Positions 18,258 through 27,042 of a stretch of 64,000 nucleotides of DNA are shown here, piece by piece. The position numbers and the translations under genes are program-made. Position 1 is the first letter of the stretch. Every line of letters begins with the position of its first letter. Below the pieces are notes generated by a model. That model searched no databases, was not told the origin of the DNA, and saw only the letters and a list, made by a program, of their open reading frames with translations. The stretch is taken from contig NZ_BCWM01000004.1 of the NCBI RefSeq assembly GCF_001592205.1, forward strand, positions 124,001-188,000, given 5' to 3'. The DNA comes from Brevundimonas vesicularis NBRC 12165. Lineage in GTDB: Bacteria; Pseudomonadota; Alphaproteobacteria; Caulobacterales; Caulobacteraceae.

Positions 18258-19424
18258 ATGGTCCGCAGCGACGCCGCGCCGATGAAGTCCCGCCCACCGC
18301 GCATCGCCCGCGGCGGCTGGCTCGACGCGCTCCGCTTCATCGTCGGGGCGCTGATCATCCTCTACCATTTCCGCGAGGCCTCGCCGGTCCCGCTGCCCCA
18401 GCTGCATCCGGTGATCGACCGCGGCTATCTGCTCACCGACTTCTTCATCATCGACTCCGGTTACGTCCTGGCGCGCATCTACGGCGACCGGCTCGCCGCC
18501 GGTCAGGCGTCGCTGCGCGCCTATGCGCGCCAGCGGCTGCTGCGGGTCATTTCGGCCCACCTCGTCGTCAGCCTTATCCTCGTCGTCCTCGTCGGCGGCG
18601 CGGCTCTGGCGGGGATCGCGCCCAGCAACCCGCGCTGGTTCGACTGGTCGCAGCTGCCGGCCCAGGTGCTGCTGCTCCAGGCCTGGGGCGTGCCGGGCGG
18701 GCAGGGGTGGAACGCCCCGACCTGGACGCTCTCGGCCCTGATTGCCTGCTACCTCCTGCTGCCCTGGATCTGCCGGGCCCTGTGGCGCTGGCCGCCGATC
18801 GCCGTGGTGATCGGCGCGACGCTGCTGGTCGTCGGCGCCGACCTCGCGGCCTCGCTGTGGCTCGGCGATCCGATCTACCGCCTGCCGATGCGCTACGGCG
18901 TCCTGCGCGCCTTGCCGCTGTTCCTGCTCGGGGTCGCGGCGGCCTTCTACGGTTCACGCGTCTATGTCGCATCCCGTCTGGCCGGCGCGATCGGGGTCGG
19001 CGCCGCCATCGCGCTTGTCATCCTTCAGGCCTTCGGCGCCTTCAGCCTGTTGTCGCTGGGCCTGATGACCGTGATCATCTGGGCCGCCGGGGCCGTATCG
19101 GTGCGCAGGCCGTCACGCCTGATCGAACATCTGGCCCTGATGTCGTTCTCGATGTTCCTGACCAATGAGGTCACCCGTATCGTTTGGTTCGGCCTGCTCG
19201 ACGCCCTGGGCCAGGACGCCCTGTCGTCGGGGGTTCGCTGGGCGCTGTGGTCGATCGATTTCATCGGCGCCTTCGCGGCCGCGGCGGTGTTCCGCTATGG
19301 CTTCGACCGGCCGGTGCAGAGCTGGCTCAACCCGTCGCGCGTCAGGCTGGCGGCTGCGGACAGGAACGCACCCGCGACGCCTCGGGCGTCAGGCGCCGTT
19401 GTGGCGGCCGAACACGCGGGTTGA
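18258..19424 (+). CDS. Acyltransferase family 3 membrane protein
   Basis: 388 residues with about ten hydrophobic helices. GWLDALRFIVGALIILYHFREAS near the start is the acyltransferase-3 signature with the catalytic His, and DFFIIDSGYVLARIYGDRL follows as in this family (usually FFVLSGF). Such enzymes O-acylate surface or membrane glycans. No polysaccharide genes are close, so the acceptor is unknown. The 3' end overlaps that of the DUF411 gene on the other strand by 36 bp. Confidence 0.85.
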   Translation: MVRSDAAPMKSRPPRIARGGWLDALRFIVGALIILYHFREASPVPLPQLHPVIDRGYLLTDFFIIDSGYVLARIYGDRLAAGQASLRAYARQRLLRVISAHLVVSLILVVLVGGAALAGIAPSNPRWFDWSQLPAQVLLLQAWGVPGGQGWNAPTWTLSALIACYLLLPWICRALWRWPPIAVVIGATLLVVGADLAASLWLGDPIYRLPMRYGVLRALPLFLLGVAAAFYGSRVYVASRLAGAIGVGAAIALVILQAFGAFSLLSLGLMTVIIWAAGAVSVRRPSRLIEHLALMSFSMFLTNEVTRIVWFGLLDALGQDALSSGVRWALWSIDFIGAFAAAAVFRYGFDRPVQSWLNPSRVRLAAADRNAPATPRASGAVVAAEHAG

Positions 19425-19856
19425 ACCATCGTTGAGGATCAGGACGGTCGTATAGGGTTCGCGCCCGGCGGCTTCCATGCCCGGCGAGCCAGCCGGCATG
19501 CCGGGGGCGCTCAGCGCCCGGGCGCCGGGGCGTTCGCTGAGCAGCCGGTCGACGTCGCCGGCCGGAACATGGCCCTCGATCGCATAGGGGCCGACGACCG
19601 CCGTGTGGCAGGAGGCCAGCCGGTCCGGAACGCCATGTTGCGCCCGGGTCGGCGCGAGATCTTCGCGCTCGACGACCTCGACGGTCCAGCCGGCCTGGCG
19701 CATGTGGGCGATCCAGCCGCCGCAGCAGCCGCACCAGGGCGTCTTGTAGGCGGTCATCCGCTTCGGCGGCGCGGCGAGGGCCGGGGCGGCGAAGGCGGCG
19801 AGGGACAGGCCGCTCAGGATGGACCGGCGGTCAAGGATGGTCGGAGAACGGTTCAT
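19389..19856 (-). CDS. DUF411 metal-binding periplasmic protein
   Basis: 155 residues. A Tat-like signal (DRRSILSGLSLAAFAAPALA) precedes the DUF411 domain: YKTPWCGCCGGWIAHMRQAGW (thioredoxin-like W-C-G-C-C), SCHTAVVGPYAIEGHVPAGDV and ALSAPGMPAGSPGME. DUF411 (CopG-like) proteins occur with copper and silver resistance genes and are thought to bind metal in the periplasm. Next to a Cys-rich secreted protein on the same strand. Confidence 0.88.
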   Translation of the reverse strand: MNRSPTILDRRSILSGLSLAAFAAPALAAPPKRMTAYKTPWCGCCGGWIAHMRQAGWTVEVVEREDLAPTRAQHGVPDRLASCHTAVVGPYAIEGHVPAGDVDRLLSERPGARALSAPGMPAGSPGMEAAGREPYTTVLILNDGSTRVFGRHNGA

Positions 19857-19886
19857 GGCGGTCCTGGGTGACGATGACGCCGCGGC

Positions 19887-20117
19887 TTAGCCGGGCGTGT
19901 GACCTGCGTGCCCGCCGCTCTGCGGCGTTTCGGGAGCGGGCGCCGGAGCCGGGGCGGGTGCGTCCGGAGCCGGGGCCGGAGCGTTCATCTCGTCGCAGCA
20001 CTCCATGGCGGCGCCGGGGGCCATGTCCTTGCAGCAGGCGCAGGCCTCCGCCGCGAGCACCGCGCCGGCGCTGAGGGCGAGGAAGGCGGCCGCCGCGGCG
20101 GCGATCTTGAGGGTCAT
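19887..20117 (-). CDS. Small secreted Cys/Met/His protein, probable copper binder
   Basis: 76 residues. Signal peptide (KIAAAAAAFLALSAGAVLAA), then CACCKDM and MECCDEM, an Ala-Pro repeat linker, and a C-terminal HAGH. Paired Cys with Met and His suggests soft-metal binding in the periplasm. It lies 30 bp upstream of the DUF411 start on the same strand, so the two may be one unit. No named family recognised. Confidence 0.65.
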   Translation of the reverse strand: MTLKIAAAAAAFLALSAGAVLAAEACACCKDMAPGAAMECCDEMNAPAPAPDAPAPAPAPAPETPQSGGHAGHTPG

Positions 20118-20189
20118 CGCGGGTCTCCTTGAAATCGAGCCGCCTTGATCGGCCCGCGGGCGTCCGCCGTCAATGGGCGACCCCTGCGG

Positions 20190-20390
20190 TCAGGTGTCCA
20201 CCCGTTCGACCGCGACCCAGCGTCCGCCGCGCTTCTCGACCACGAAGCGGGCGGACGTTTCCTCGAAGGCCGGCACGTCGCCGTCCCGGAACCAGATCCA
20301 CGGGCGCGACCGGCTGCCCGGGCGCACGAAATAGGCGCGGCTGGAGCCGGCGTCCTGCCATTCGATGGTGACGGTCTTGCGGAGGGGCAT
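20190..20390 (-). CDS. Small conserved hypothetical protein (paralogue of 49410-49613)
   Basis: 66 residues from the ATG at 20390. Basic, rich in Trp/Arg/Tyr, with the central run YFVRPGSRSRPWIWFRDG and the ending VAVERVDT. A second copy at 49410-49613 shares that run exactly and is similar throughout (start MPVRKKVLVEW versus MPLRKTVTIEW). No signal peptide and no known domain. An ICE-borne family of unknown function. Confidence 0.6.
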   Translation of the reverse strand: MPLRKTVTIEWQDAGSSRAYFVRPGSRSRPWIWFRDGDVPAFEETSARFVVEKRGGRWVAVERVDT

Positions 20391-20724
20391 GGCAAGAACA
20401 AACGCAGAACACGAAGCGGGGTCAAGCCGGCTTCGCGCGCCCGCCGTCGTCATCCACAGGCGCACGCCGGGACGCCGCCCAGAAGGCTAAGGGCTCCGCC
20501 CTCGCGCGGGTCAGGGTGAAGCGGCTGCGCCGCCGGACCGGCCGGTCTCCCCGACCTTCCGCGCGGTCATGCTGTTCATTTTCATCATCGTCGTCGGCTT
20601 GTGCAGGCCGGGCGATCCCCCTCCGGCCGGTCCGCCCTGGCCCTTGCTACCCCGGTCTCGCCGACGGGCAGGGTTTCAGGTGCGCAGTTCGCGTCCCTGC
20701 AACCCATGCCCAAAGGAGGCAGAC

Positions 20725-22758
20725 ATGACTGCTCAATCCATCGAAACCGCCGCGACCGAAGCGACCGCGCCGCAGCACGGCTCGGAGATCACCGTGCCGC
20801 TCAACCGGCTCAAGGCCTCGCCGAAGAATGCGAGGAAGACGCCGCACAGCCCGGCGACCATCGAGGCCTTCGCGGCCTCCATCAAGGCCAAGGGGGTGTT
20901 GCAGCCGCCCGTGGTCGAGATCGAGCGGGACGGGGAGGGCGCGCCCACCGGAAACTACCTCGTCACCATCGGCGAAGGGCGCCGTCAGGGGCTGCGGCTG
21001 CTGGCCAAGCGCAAGGCCATCAAGCGGACCCATCCGGTGCGGGTCATCGTGGACGCCGAGAACGACGCCCACGAGATCAGCCTCGACGAAAACATGACCC
21101 GTGAGGCCATGCACCCCGCCGACCAGTTCGAGGCCTTCCAGCGGCTCGCCGCCGAGAAGGGCTACGGACCCGAAGAGATCGGCGCCCGGTTCGGAGTGTC
21201 GGCCCATGTGGTGCGCCAGCGGCTGCGGCTCGGGTCGGCGGCGCCGGAGTTGATGACGGCCTATCGGGAGGGGACGCTGGCGCTCGACCAACTGACCGCC
21301 TTCTGCGTCAGCGAGGACCGCGAGCGGCAACGGCAGGTGCTGGAGCAGATCGGGCCGCACACCCCGGCCTACGCCATCCGCCGCGCCATGACCGAGGCCA
21401 AGGTCCGCGTCGATGACCGGCGCGTCCGCTTCGTCGGCGTGGAGGCCTACGAGGCCGAGGGGGGCGGGGTGCTGCGCGACCTGTTCACCGAGGACGGCGG
21501 CGGCTGGCTGGAGGATGTGGTCCTGCTGGACCGGCTGGTCGGCGACAAGCTGACCGGACTGGCCGACGAGGCCCGCGAGCGCGAGGGCTGGAAATGGGCC
21601 GAGGCCTGTCTGGACTACCCCGACGTTTCGGCGTTCGGGCGGGTCTATCCGGTGGCGGTCGAACGGTCGGACGCGGACGTCGCCGAAATCGCGGCCCTGT
21701 CCGAGGAATACGACCGCCTCGTCTCTGAAACCGACGCGGCGGAAATGTTCCCCCCCGAGGTGGACGCCCGGCTGGAGGAGATCGACAAGGCCTTGCAGGC
21801 CTTCGGCCCGGACTTCGCCTATGCCGGCGAGGCCAGGGCGCGGGCCGGGGTCGTGGTGACGCTGGGTCACGACGGCCTCGCCCGCTTCGAGCGCGGACTG
21901 GTCCGCGCCGAGGACGTGCCCGCCGATCCGCCGTCGCCGTGGCAGGAGGAAGAGGCGGCGGACGAGAGTGCGGACAATTCGCCGGGCTCGGAGGCGGAGG
22001 CCGCCGAGGACGAGGCGCCCTCGGCCTTGTCGGATCGTCTGCTGATCGACCTGACCGCCCACAAGACCATGGGTCTGCGCGACGCGGTGCAGGCCGATGT
22101 GAATGCGGCGCTGGCGACGGTGGTTCACGCGCTCGCCCTGCAGGTCTTCTATCCGGGCTACGGCGTCTGGACGCCGTTGCAGCTTCGGTTGACGACGACC
22201 GGGCTGGAGCGGCTGGCGCCGGGGGTGGAGGACGGCCCCGCCGGACGCCGGGTCAGCGACCGGTGCGAGGCGTGGGGCGCGCGCCTGCCCGAGCGCCCGG
22301 AAGACCTCTGGGGCGTGGTGGCCGCGCTGCCGCCTTCGGAGCAGTTGGACCTGATGGCCTGCTGCGCCGGGGTCGGTCTCTACGCGGTGCGCGATCCGCA
22401 CGACCGGCGGCCCGGCGCCTTGGCGCAGGCCGAGACGCTGGCGACGGCTGTAGGGCTCGACATGGCCGGGACGTGGACGGCGACGGCGGCCAGTTACTTC
22501 TCGCGGGTGGCCAAGGCGCGGGTGCTGGAGGCGGTGACCGAGGCCGTCAATCCGGAGGAAGCGGGCCGGATCGCCGGGTTCAGAAAGGGCGACATGGCCG
22601 AGGCGGCGGAACGGCTAGTGGAGGGTCGGGGCTGGCTGCCGTCGGTGTTGCGGACGCAGGCTGGTGTGCCTGCGGAGGCGCAGGAGGCAGGCGAGGGTGC
22701 TGACGACGAAACCCGCACCGCGCCGAACGACGACGCCTATGCGTTCGCGGCCGAATAG
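20725..22758 (+). CDS. parB: ParB/RepB/Spo0J-family protein of the mobile element
   Basis: 677 residues from an ATG with a strong AAAGGAGG seven bases upstream. The N-terminal ParB nuclease-like domain (VPLNRLKASPKNARKT, GEGRRQGLRLLAKRK, about residues 22-95) is followed by an HTH (EEIGARFGVSAHVVRQRLRLG). A long acidic linker (WQEEEAADESADNSPGS..) and an extra C-terminal helical domain make it much longer than a chromosomal ParB. Typical of plasmid- or ICE-borne ParB proteins of alphaproteobacteria. No parA is adjacent. Followed by a good terminator. Confidence 0.88.
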   Translation: MTAQSIETAATEATAPQHGSEITVPLNRLKASPKNARKTPHSPATIEAFAASIKAKGVLQPPVVEIERDGEGAPTGNYLVTIGEGRRQGLRLLAKRKAIKRTHPVRVIVDAENDAHEISLDENMTREAMHPADQFEAFQRLAAEKGYGPEEIGARFGVSAHVVRQRLRLGSAAPELMTAYREGTLALDQLTAFCVSEDRERQRQVLEQIGPHTPAYAIRRAMTEAKVRVDDRRVRFVGVEAYEAEGGGVLRDLFTEDGGGWLEDVVLLDRLVGDKLTGLADEAREREGWKWAEACLDYPDVSAFGRVYPVAVERSDADVAEIAALSEEYDRLVSETDAAEMFPPEVDARLEEIDKALQAFGPDFAYAGEARARAGVVVTLGHDGLARFERGLVRAEDVPADPPSPWQEEEAADESADNSPGSEAEAAEDEAPSALSDRLLIDLTAHKTMGLRDAVQADVNAALATVVHALALQVFYPGYGVWTPLQLRLTTTGLERLAPGVEDGPAGRRVSDRCEAWGARLPERPEDLWGVVAALPPSEQLDLMACCAGVGLYAVRDPHDRRPGALAQAETLATAVGLDMAGTWTATAASYFSRVAKARVLEAVTEAVNPEEAGRIAGFRKGDMAEAAERLVEGRGWLPSVLRTQAGVPAEAQEAGEGADDETRTAPNDDAYAFAAE

Positions 22759-22787
22759 CCGCAGCGCACAGATCGAGCGAAAACTCG

Positions 22788-22817
22788 CCGCGCGCCCTTT
22801 GGGGGCGCGCGGCTTTT
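22788..22817 (+). terminator. Rho-independent terminator after parB
   Basis: A perfect 10-bp GC stem, CCGCGCGCCC (22788-22797) and GGGCGCGCGG (22803-22812), with a 5-nt loop, followed by CTTTTT. It lies 29 bp past the parB stop and marks the boundary to the less GC-rich defence island. Confidence 0.85.
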
Positions 22818-22949
22818 TCATGGCTTGATGGCGGCTCGTGACTCTGAGCCGTCGTCGATCTGGTCTGCTTTGCGGGAGCGGGTAGCTAAGCAAATCGAGT
22901 ATCGAGATCTTGGGGTGCGGACTCTGTTAATTTTGACCGCTGACGCAGG

Positions 22950-23603
22950 TCAGTCTGATCCTTCACCCTCCGTGAGGGCTGCCTCAGCGACCCGGTTCCA
23001 GAAGGTGCAAACCGCATCGTTGTATCGGTTCATGTCAGCCTCGCTGACGATGAACTGAGACAAGGGCTCTTTCGCGGGCATGTACCAAGGGCGCAGTCGG
23101 ATGATCTCGCTATCGGGTGCCCACAGTTCCGGATGGGCTTCCCAAAGTTCGGTCAGGGAACGTCCCGGACCGTGCCTCACCGCATTAGCGACGAGGTGCA
23201 GTTCCCGGAGCGTGGCGTATTCCGGGAATGTCGAGAGGCCGCATCCCCGTAGGCGGCGGACGTGCTTGTCGACCGCTTCCGGCGACGCGCTTTTCCTGAA
23301 TTTGGAGAAGTCCGTGGCACCTGATGATCCGAAGGCCTGGGTTTCGCACAACCATTCCACCACGTCGTTCTGCCACTGGCCGTTCAACGTCAGGGCGATG
23401 GCCTTGAGCAGATTGTTGCTGAGGGTGGGGATCCACCACTGACCTTCGCCACCGAGGTCCTCGTAAGCGTGACGGACCGCCTCGTGGTGACCCTTCATGC
23501 TGAAATAGAATAGTTCACCCGTCCGGTTCGCATAGCGCTGGACCGCGTGATCCAGCGTCCGGGAAATCCAGTCTTCGGGAACATCGAGACGTGCCTTCGT
23601 CAT
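22950..23603 (-). CDS. Unrecognised protein coupled to CBASS cap3, possible HEPN-like
   Basis: 217 residues. Its ATG overlaps the cap3 stop by one base (TAATG), so it belongs to the CBASS operon as the last gene. Aromatic-rich and predicted helical, soluble. The segment LRELHLVANAVRHGPGRSLTEL (about residues 130-151) has the N-x-x-x-(K/R)-H-G pattern seen in several HEPN-like families, but that assignment is weak. Not one of the usual four CBASS proteins. Candidate accessory or effector. Confidence 0.7.
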   Translation of the reverse strand: MTKARLDVPEDWISRTLDHAVQRYANRTGELFYFSMKGHHEAVRHAYEDLGGEGQWWIPTLSNNLLKAIALTLNGQWQNDVVEWLCETQAFGSSGATDFSKFRKSASPEAVDKHVRRLRGCGLSTFPEYATLRELHLVANAVRHGPGRSLTELWEAHPELWAPDSEIIRLRPWYMPAKEPLSQFIVSEADMNRYNDAVCTFWNRVAEAALTEGEGSD

Positions 23604-24079
23604 TAGCTTACGGTCACAGGTCGCGATGGATCGCTCAGGGGATGCCCAAACAGAACGCCCATTTCGTCTTGGTCGATGGGGACAAGCGCCCGGATCGTTC
23701 CGAGCTCCGCGTCGGCGCAGACGCAGACATCGGCGGTCCCGACAATGAGGAAGGCGAGCGGGCGTCGCTGCTCACGTCGCGACTTGAGCCAGGACGCCCG
23801 GTCGATCACCGAGGGGGTCGGGCGGAGTTCCGGGTGGGAATGCCATTCGCCAATATGGGTTACCAGACCGCCAGACCGTCTCCATGCTGCATCCGCAAAG
23901 GCCTGGTGACCGGCTGGAGATCGCCAGAACCGTGTCGGGGACCAACGGTCGCTGTTCTGAGGAGCGGAAGCGTCGATGACATGAAGATCGCGGCCACGAT
24001 AGCTCCCCAACAGAATCCCACCGACCTCGTGTCGAAAGGCTGCGGCTTCTGCGATGGCCTTGATGCGGCTCAACACCAT
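23603..24079 (-). CDS. cap3: CBASS Cap3, JAB/MPN isopeptidase
   Basis: 158 residues. JAMM zinc-protease motif: Glu in FRHEVGGILLGSY, then THIGEWHSHPELRPTPSVIDRASW with the H-x-H-P and downstream Asp. Cap3 removes CD-NTase from its Cap2-made conjugates, so it opposes Cap2. The first ATG is 24079; the frame is open back to the cap2 stop (24113-24115) and the peptide before the ATG (PRNVLVEH) looks natural, so the start is uncertain. cap2 and cap3 are in the same frame with a single TGA between them. Confidence 0.88.
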   Translation of the reverse strand: MVLSRIKAIAEAAAFRHEVGGILLGSYRGRDLHVIDASAPQNSDRWSPTRFWRSPAGHQAFADAAWRRSGGLVTHIGEWHSHPELRPTPSVIDRASWLKSRREQRRPLAFLIVGTADVCVCADAELGTIRALVPIDQDEMGVLFGHPLSDPSRPVTVS

Positions 24080-24112
24080 GTGTTCGACAAGGACGTTGCG
24101 GGGGGCCGAAAC

Positions 24113-25783
24113 TCAAGTCACCGGGCCTTGGCAGGCCGGACAAAGCGGCTCGATGGGCCAGTTTCGGTCCTTCGGAGGAGCCGTATGCTCGAGATCCAGC
24201 ACCCGAGTGCGGACGCGAGGACCTGGCATGTCGGGTGCCGCCGCCCATTCAAGGGCGGCTTGAACGACAAGGGTGGCAGCGAGCATCGGCGCCGGGGCTG
24301 CATAGTTGATATGAGCGCCATCGCCGCAGGTGCCGCTCTCGACCGCCGTGGTCACGCCGGGTTTGAGGGGATTGGCTTTGAGTTCGCCGTGGTTAGGCCG
24401 CAAGCACTTTAGACAGGCATGGGCTGAGCGGGTGACCAGCACGGTCTGGGCCGCCAGACCATTGCCGTGGATGGCGGCGTGGATCACCGGGGGGAAGGGC
24501 TTGCCTAGGCGGCGGGTCGTTACGGCCAAATCGTTGAGACGAAGGCCCACAGGTGTTGAGCCAGTCGCGTCGATGACGAGGTCGTAGTCTTGGAGTCGGG
24601 CTGTGACCCCGAACACGTCGGTGGCCACGCCCTCCACCGTCAGGTCGGGATGGAGCCGTCGAACTTCGGCGGCGAGAGCGCCGGCCTTGGCGAGGCGAAC
24701 CGCGGAAACCGGCAGGACATGGCGGCCAAAATTGGCGGTCGAGAACTGATCGCCGTCGATGATCAACATGGGGCGCTGAGATTGACCGGCGCCGGACCTC
24801 GCCAGCTCTAGGCAGACTCGGGAACCAATTGCGCCCGCGCCCACGACTGCGACGGCCTTTCCGATAAGGGGAGAAGGCGCGCTGAGCCGGCCGTTGACCA
24901 AGTCCGGGAGAGCGACGCTGTCGGCAAGGCCACGATCGAGGGTCATCTCGTTCTCTCCGTGAGATATGGATCGGGCGCGACGATTCTGGGGCGCTTTCGC
25001 ATAGGCGATCCTGGCGAACTCGGGCCATTTGAATGACGCGGCGACGACCCCGTTCTCGGCCGCAAGGATGATGTGCCCCTTGTCCACCAAGGCAGGCGCA
25101 AATGCGTGGGCGATGGCGTCCGGCTCATCGACGAAATGCGCGATCCAAGTCTTTAGCGTGGCGAGGGTTTTGCCCGGCCCTCCGCCTCGCCGAATGTCGA
25201 AAGGGCGGTTGCCGCGCAGCACATATGCCTGCCGTACATCGTCAGGCTTGTCCCGGCTCCATCGGCTAACCCGTTCTGGTGTCGTGATCACCAAACTGTC
25301 TCGCCCGCCGACCCTGTTCCAGGTGCAGCAGCGCGCGCGACCGGAGAACCCTGCGGGGAGGTCCGTATAGAGATAGGTGTCAGGGTTCCAGTAGGAGACG
25401 AACTCCCTTTGGCGGTCGGCGAGCGTGGAAGCGTGGAGCACTTGGTCGAGCGTCTCTTTGGCGGACTCGAGCACCCTAAGGATGGCCCCTCCGGCATTGT
25501 AGGGATCATATTCCTCGACCTCTTTCTCGGCGAAGCAGAGGCTGTCATCGGCGTTCAGGTGGGCCAAAAGGCGCCTGCGGATCGCGAGGTCTTCGACATA
25601 GATCTTCGGTGGCGTCGTCATCACCGGATCAGTCACGCAGACCGCGACCGCGATGGTGGTCCTCCCCGACCGGAGGTCGCCGCGATAGCGGGTGATCCCG
25701 CGTCGGCTTTGCACATAGGCGAACCCTCGCGCCTTGAGGGCGGCGTCGAGGGCCGCCCAAGCGCGGGTCTCCAGAGGCGTCAC
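24113..25783 (-). CDS. cap2: CBASS Cap2, E1/E2-like ubiquitin-transfer fusion
   Basis: 556 residues with GTG start overlapping the CD-NTase stop (GTGA). The N-terminal half is E2-like. The C-terminal half is a ThiF/E1 adenylation domain with the nucleotide loop AVVGAGAIGSRVCLELARSG (about residue 310) and the acidic IIDGDQFSTANFGRH. SGTCGDGAHINYA may hold the E1 cysteine, and CLKCLRP / CPACQ look like a zinc pair at the end. Cap2 primes CD-NTases by conjugating their C-terminus to targets, as in type II CBASS. Confidence 0.9.
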   Translation of the reverse strand: MTPLETRAWAALDAALKARGFAYVQSRRGITRYRGDLRSGRTTIAVAVCVTDPVMTTPPKIYVEDLAIRRRLLAHLNADDSLCFAEKEVEEYDPYNAGGAILRVLESAKETLDQVLHASTLADRQREFVSYWNPDTYLYTDLPAGFSGRARCCTWNRVGGRDSLVITTPERVSRWSRDKPDDVRQAYVLRGNRPFDIRRGGGPGKTLATLKTWIAHFVDEPDAIAHAFAPALVDKGHIILAAENGVVAASFKWPEFARIAYAKAPQNRRARSISHGENEMTLDRGLADSVALPDLVNGRLSAPSPLIGKAVAVVGAGAIGSRVCLELARSGAGQSQRPMLIIDGDQFSTANFGRHVLPVSAVRLAKAGALAAEVRRLHPDLTVEGVATDVFGVTARLQDYDLVIDATGSTPVGLRLNDLAVTTRRLGKPFPPVIHAAIHGNGLAAQTVLVTRSAHACLKCLRPNHGELKANPLKPGVTTAVESGTCGDGAHINYAAPAPMLAATLVVQAALEWAAAPDMPGPRVRTRVLDLEHTAPPKDRNWPIEPLCPACQGPVT

Positions 25784-26976
25784 CCGGAGGTCTGGGACCC
25801 CACCCGGGGCGATGGGCTTTGCGCTGCAACGGTGGAGCGCACCTGGCTTGCGGATGCGATGGGCGACACAAGAGCGGCGTTGTCCGGCACCCGATGACCG
25901 AAGAGCCTGCGGAAGCGCTCGACGACATTGAAGATGCTGGTCTCGTTGTTGAGAGCACCGTCCAATTCACTGGCGAGGGCGCGCGCTTTGAGTTCGAACT
26001 GGTTCTGCTCGGTTGTGGTCCAGTTGTCGTTCAGGGCCTTGTCGTCAACCACCGGGTTCCACACCACGCCCGCGATCTTGGCGGACAGGGCGCGGGCCAC
26101 CACCAGCAGCCCGTCGTCGTCCCGCCCAGGCTGGGGCGGGGTATTGGCTTCGTCCAAGGCTTCAACAGCGCAGACCATCAGGACCAGAGAGCTCAAACGA
26201 CAGCTGTCCCAGTGGTAGTCCCGCCACGCCTTGAGATAGCGAGTAAGCCGCTTTAGGTCGGTCCAGCTGGCATGACGCGCCGCCGCATTGACGAACCAGT
26301 CCTCGAGTTCCAGCGGGTCCGACTGCTCCCAGCCTGTAGTCCGGTGGGCGACATAGATCTCGCTCGGATCGAGCCGGATTTCGGGCGGCGGGGACGAGAA
26401 CGCGGAGCCGGCCATTGCGCGATTGGCCGCCGCATGAAAGGCTTTTTCAAGTAGGGCCATCTTCACGTCAGGGATGGCGTAGATGTTGAGGTCGAGGTGC
26501 GCTTCCGCATCAATCACGACCCGGACGCAGATGCTTTTGCTTGTGTCGAGGGTCCAGCCTTGGGCGTCGCAGAGGGCGCCCAGGATGCGTTCGACGATCG
26601 CGAACAGCGTGTTCGAGGCCACGGCCGGGTTGAGCCCGACGATCGACATGGGGACATACATGCCGTCATCGAGGTCGAGTTGCTGACAGGCCTTCGCGGG
26701 CTGATTCAGCGTGCCGTACGCCCAAGATCCTTGGGTGCGGAACTTCGGGGTAAAGGACAGGGCGGCGGGGTCCGGAACCCCGTGCGCCTTGACCAGAGGG
26801 ACCTCGTCCTGGGTCAGATAGGCACCGGCCACCCGCAGCCCTGCACGAAGCGCGTTGCGGACCAGCTTCTGTGCGGTCTGGAGTTTGTGCTTCTGCGCGT
26901 CGGTGATAACCAGTTCGCATCTCAGGCACGGTTGATTCGCCGCCTGATGAAGAAGCCGATGTGCATTATACCGCAT
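25780..26976 (-). CDS. CBASS CD-NTase (cGAS/DncV-like nucleotidyltransferase)
   Basis: 398 residues from ATG 26976. The nucleotidyltransferase core is TQGSWAYGTLNQP with DLDDGMYVPMS (first two catalytic Asp) and AHLDLNIYAIP (third Asp). This D-L-D-D-G-x-Y-x-P-M form is that of DncV-like enzymes. It senses infection and makes a cyclic di- or trinucleotide that activates the effector. The flexible, Ser/Gly-ended C-terminus (SPSPRVGSQTSG) fits the Cap2 conjugation site. First gene of the minus-strand operon CD-NTase-cap2-cap3-unknown; the effector is divergent. Confidence 0.92.
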   Translation of the reverse strand: MRYNAHRLLHQAANQPCLRCELVITDAQKHKLQTAQKLVRNALRAGLRVAGAYLTQDEVPLVKAHGVPDPAALSFTPKFRTQGSWAYGTLNQPAKACQQLDLDDGMYVPMSIVGLNPAVASNTLFAIVERILGALCDAQGWTLDTSKSICVRVVIDAEAHLDLNIYAIPDVKMALLEKAFHAAANRAMAGSAFSSPPPEIRLDPSEIYVAHRTTGWEQSDPLELEDWFVNAAARHASWTDLKRLTRYLKAWRDYHWDSCRLSSLVLMVCAVEALDEANTPPQPGRDDDGLLVVARALSAKIAGVVWNPVVDDKALNDNWTTTEQNQFELKARALASELDGALNNETSIFNVVERFRRLFGHRVPDNAALVSPIASASQVRSTVAAQSPSPRVGSQTSG

Positions 26977-27042
26977 GTTGTTGTCCTGAGCGCGCCCGAA
27001 CCCTACATCTAGGGTTAAAGATTGTGACCGCAAGGGGGCGAA

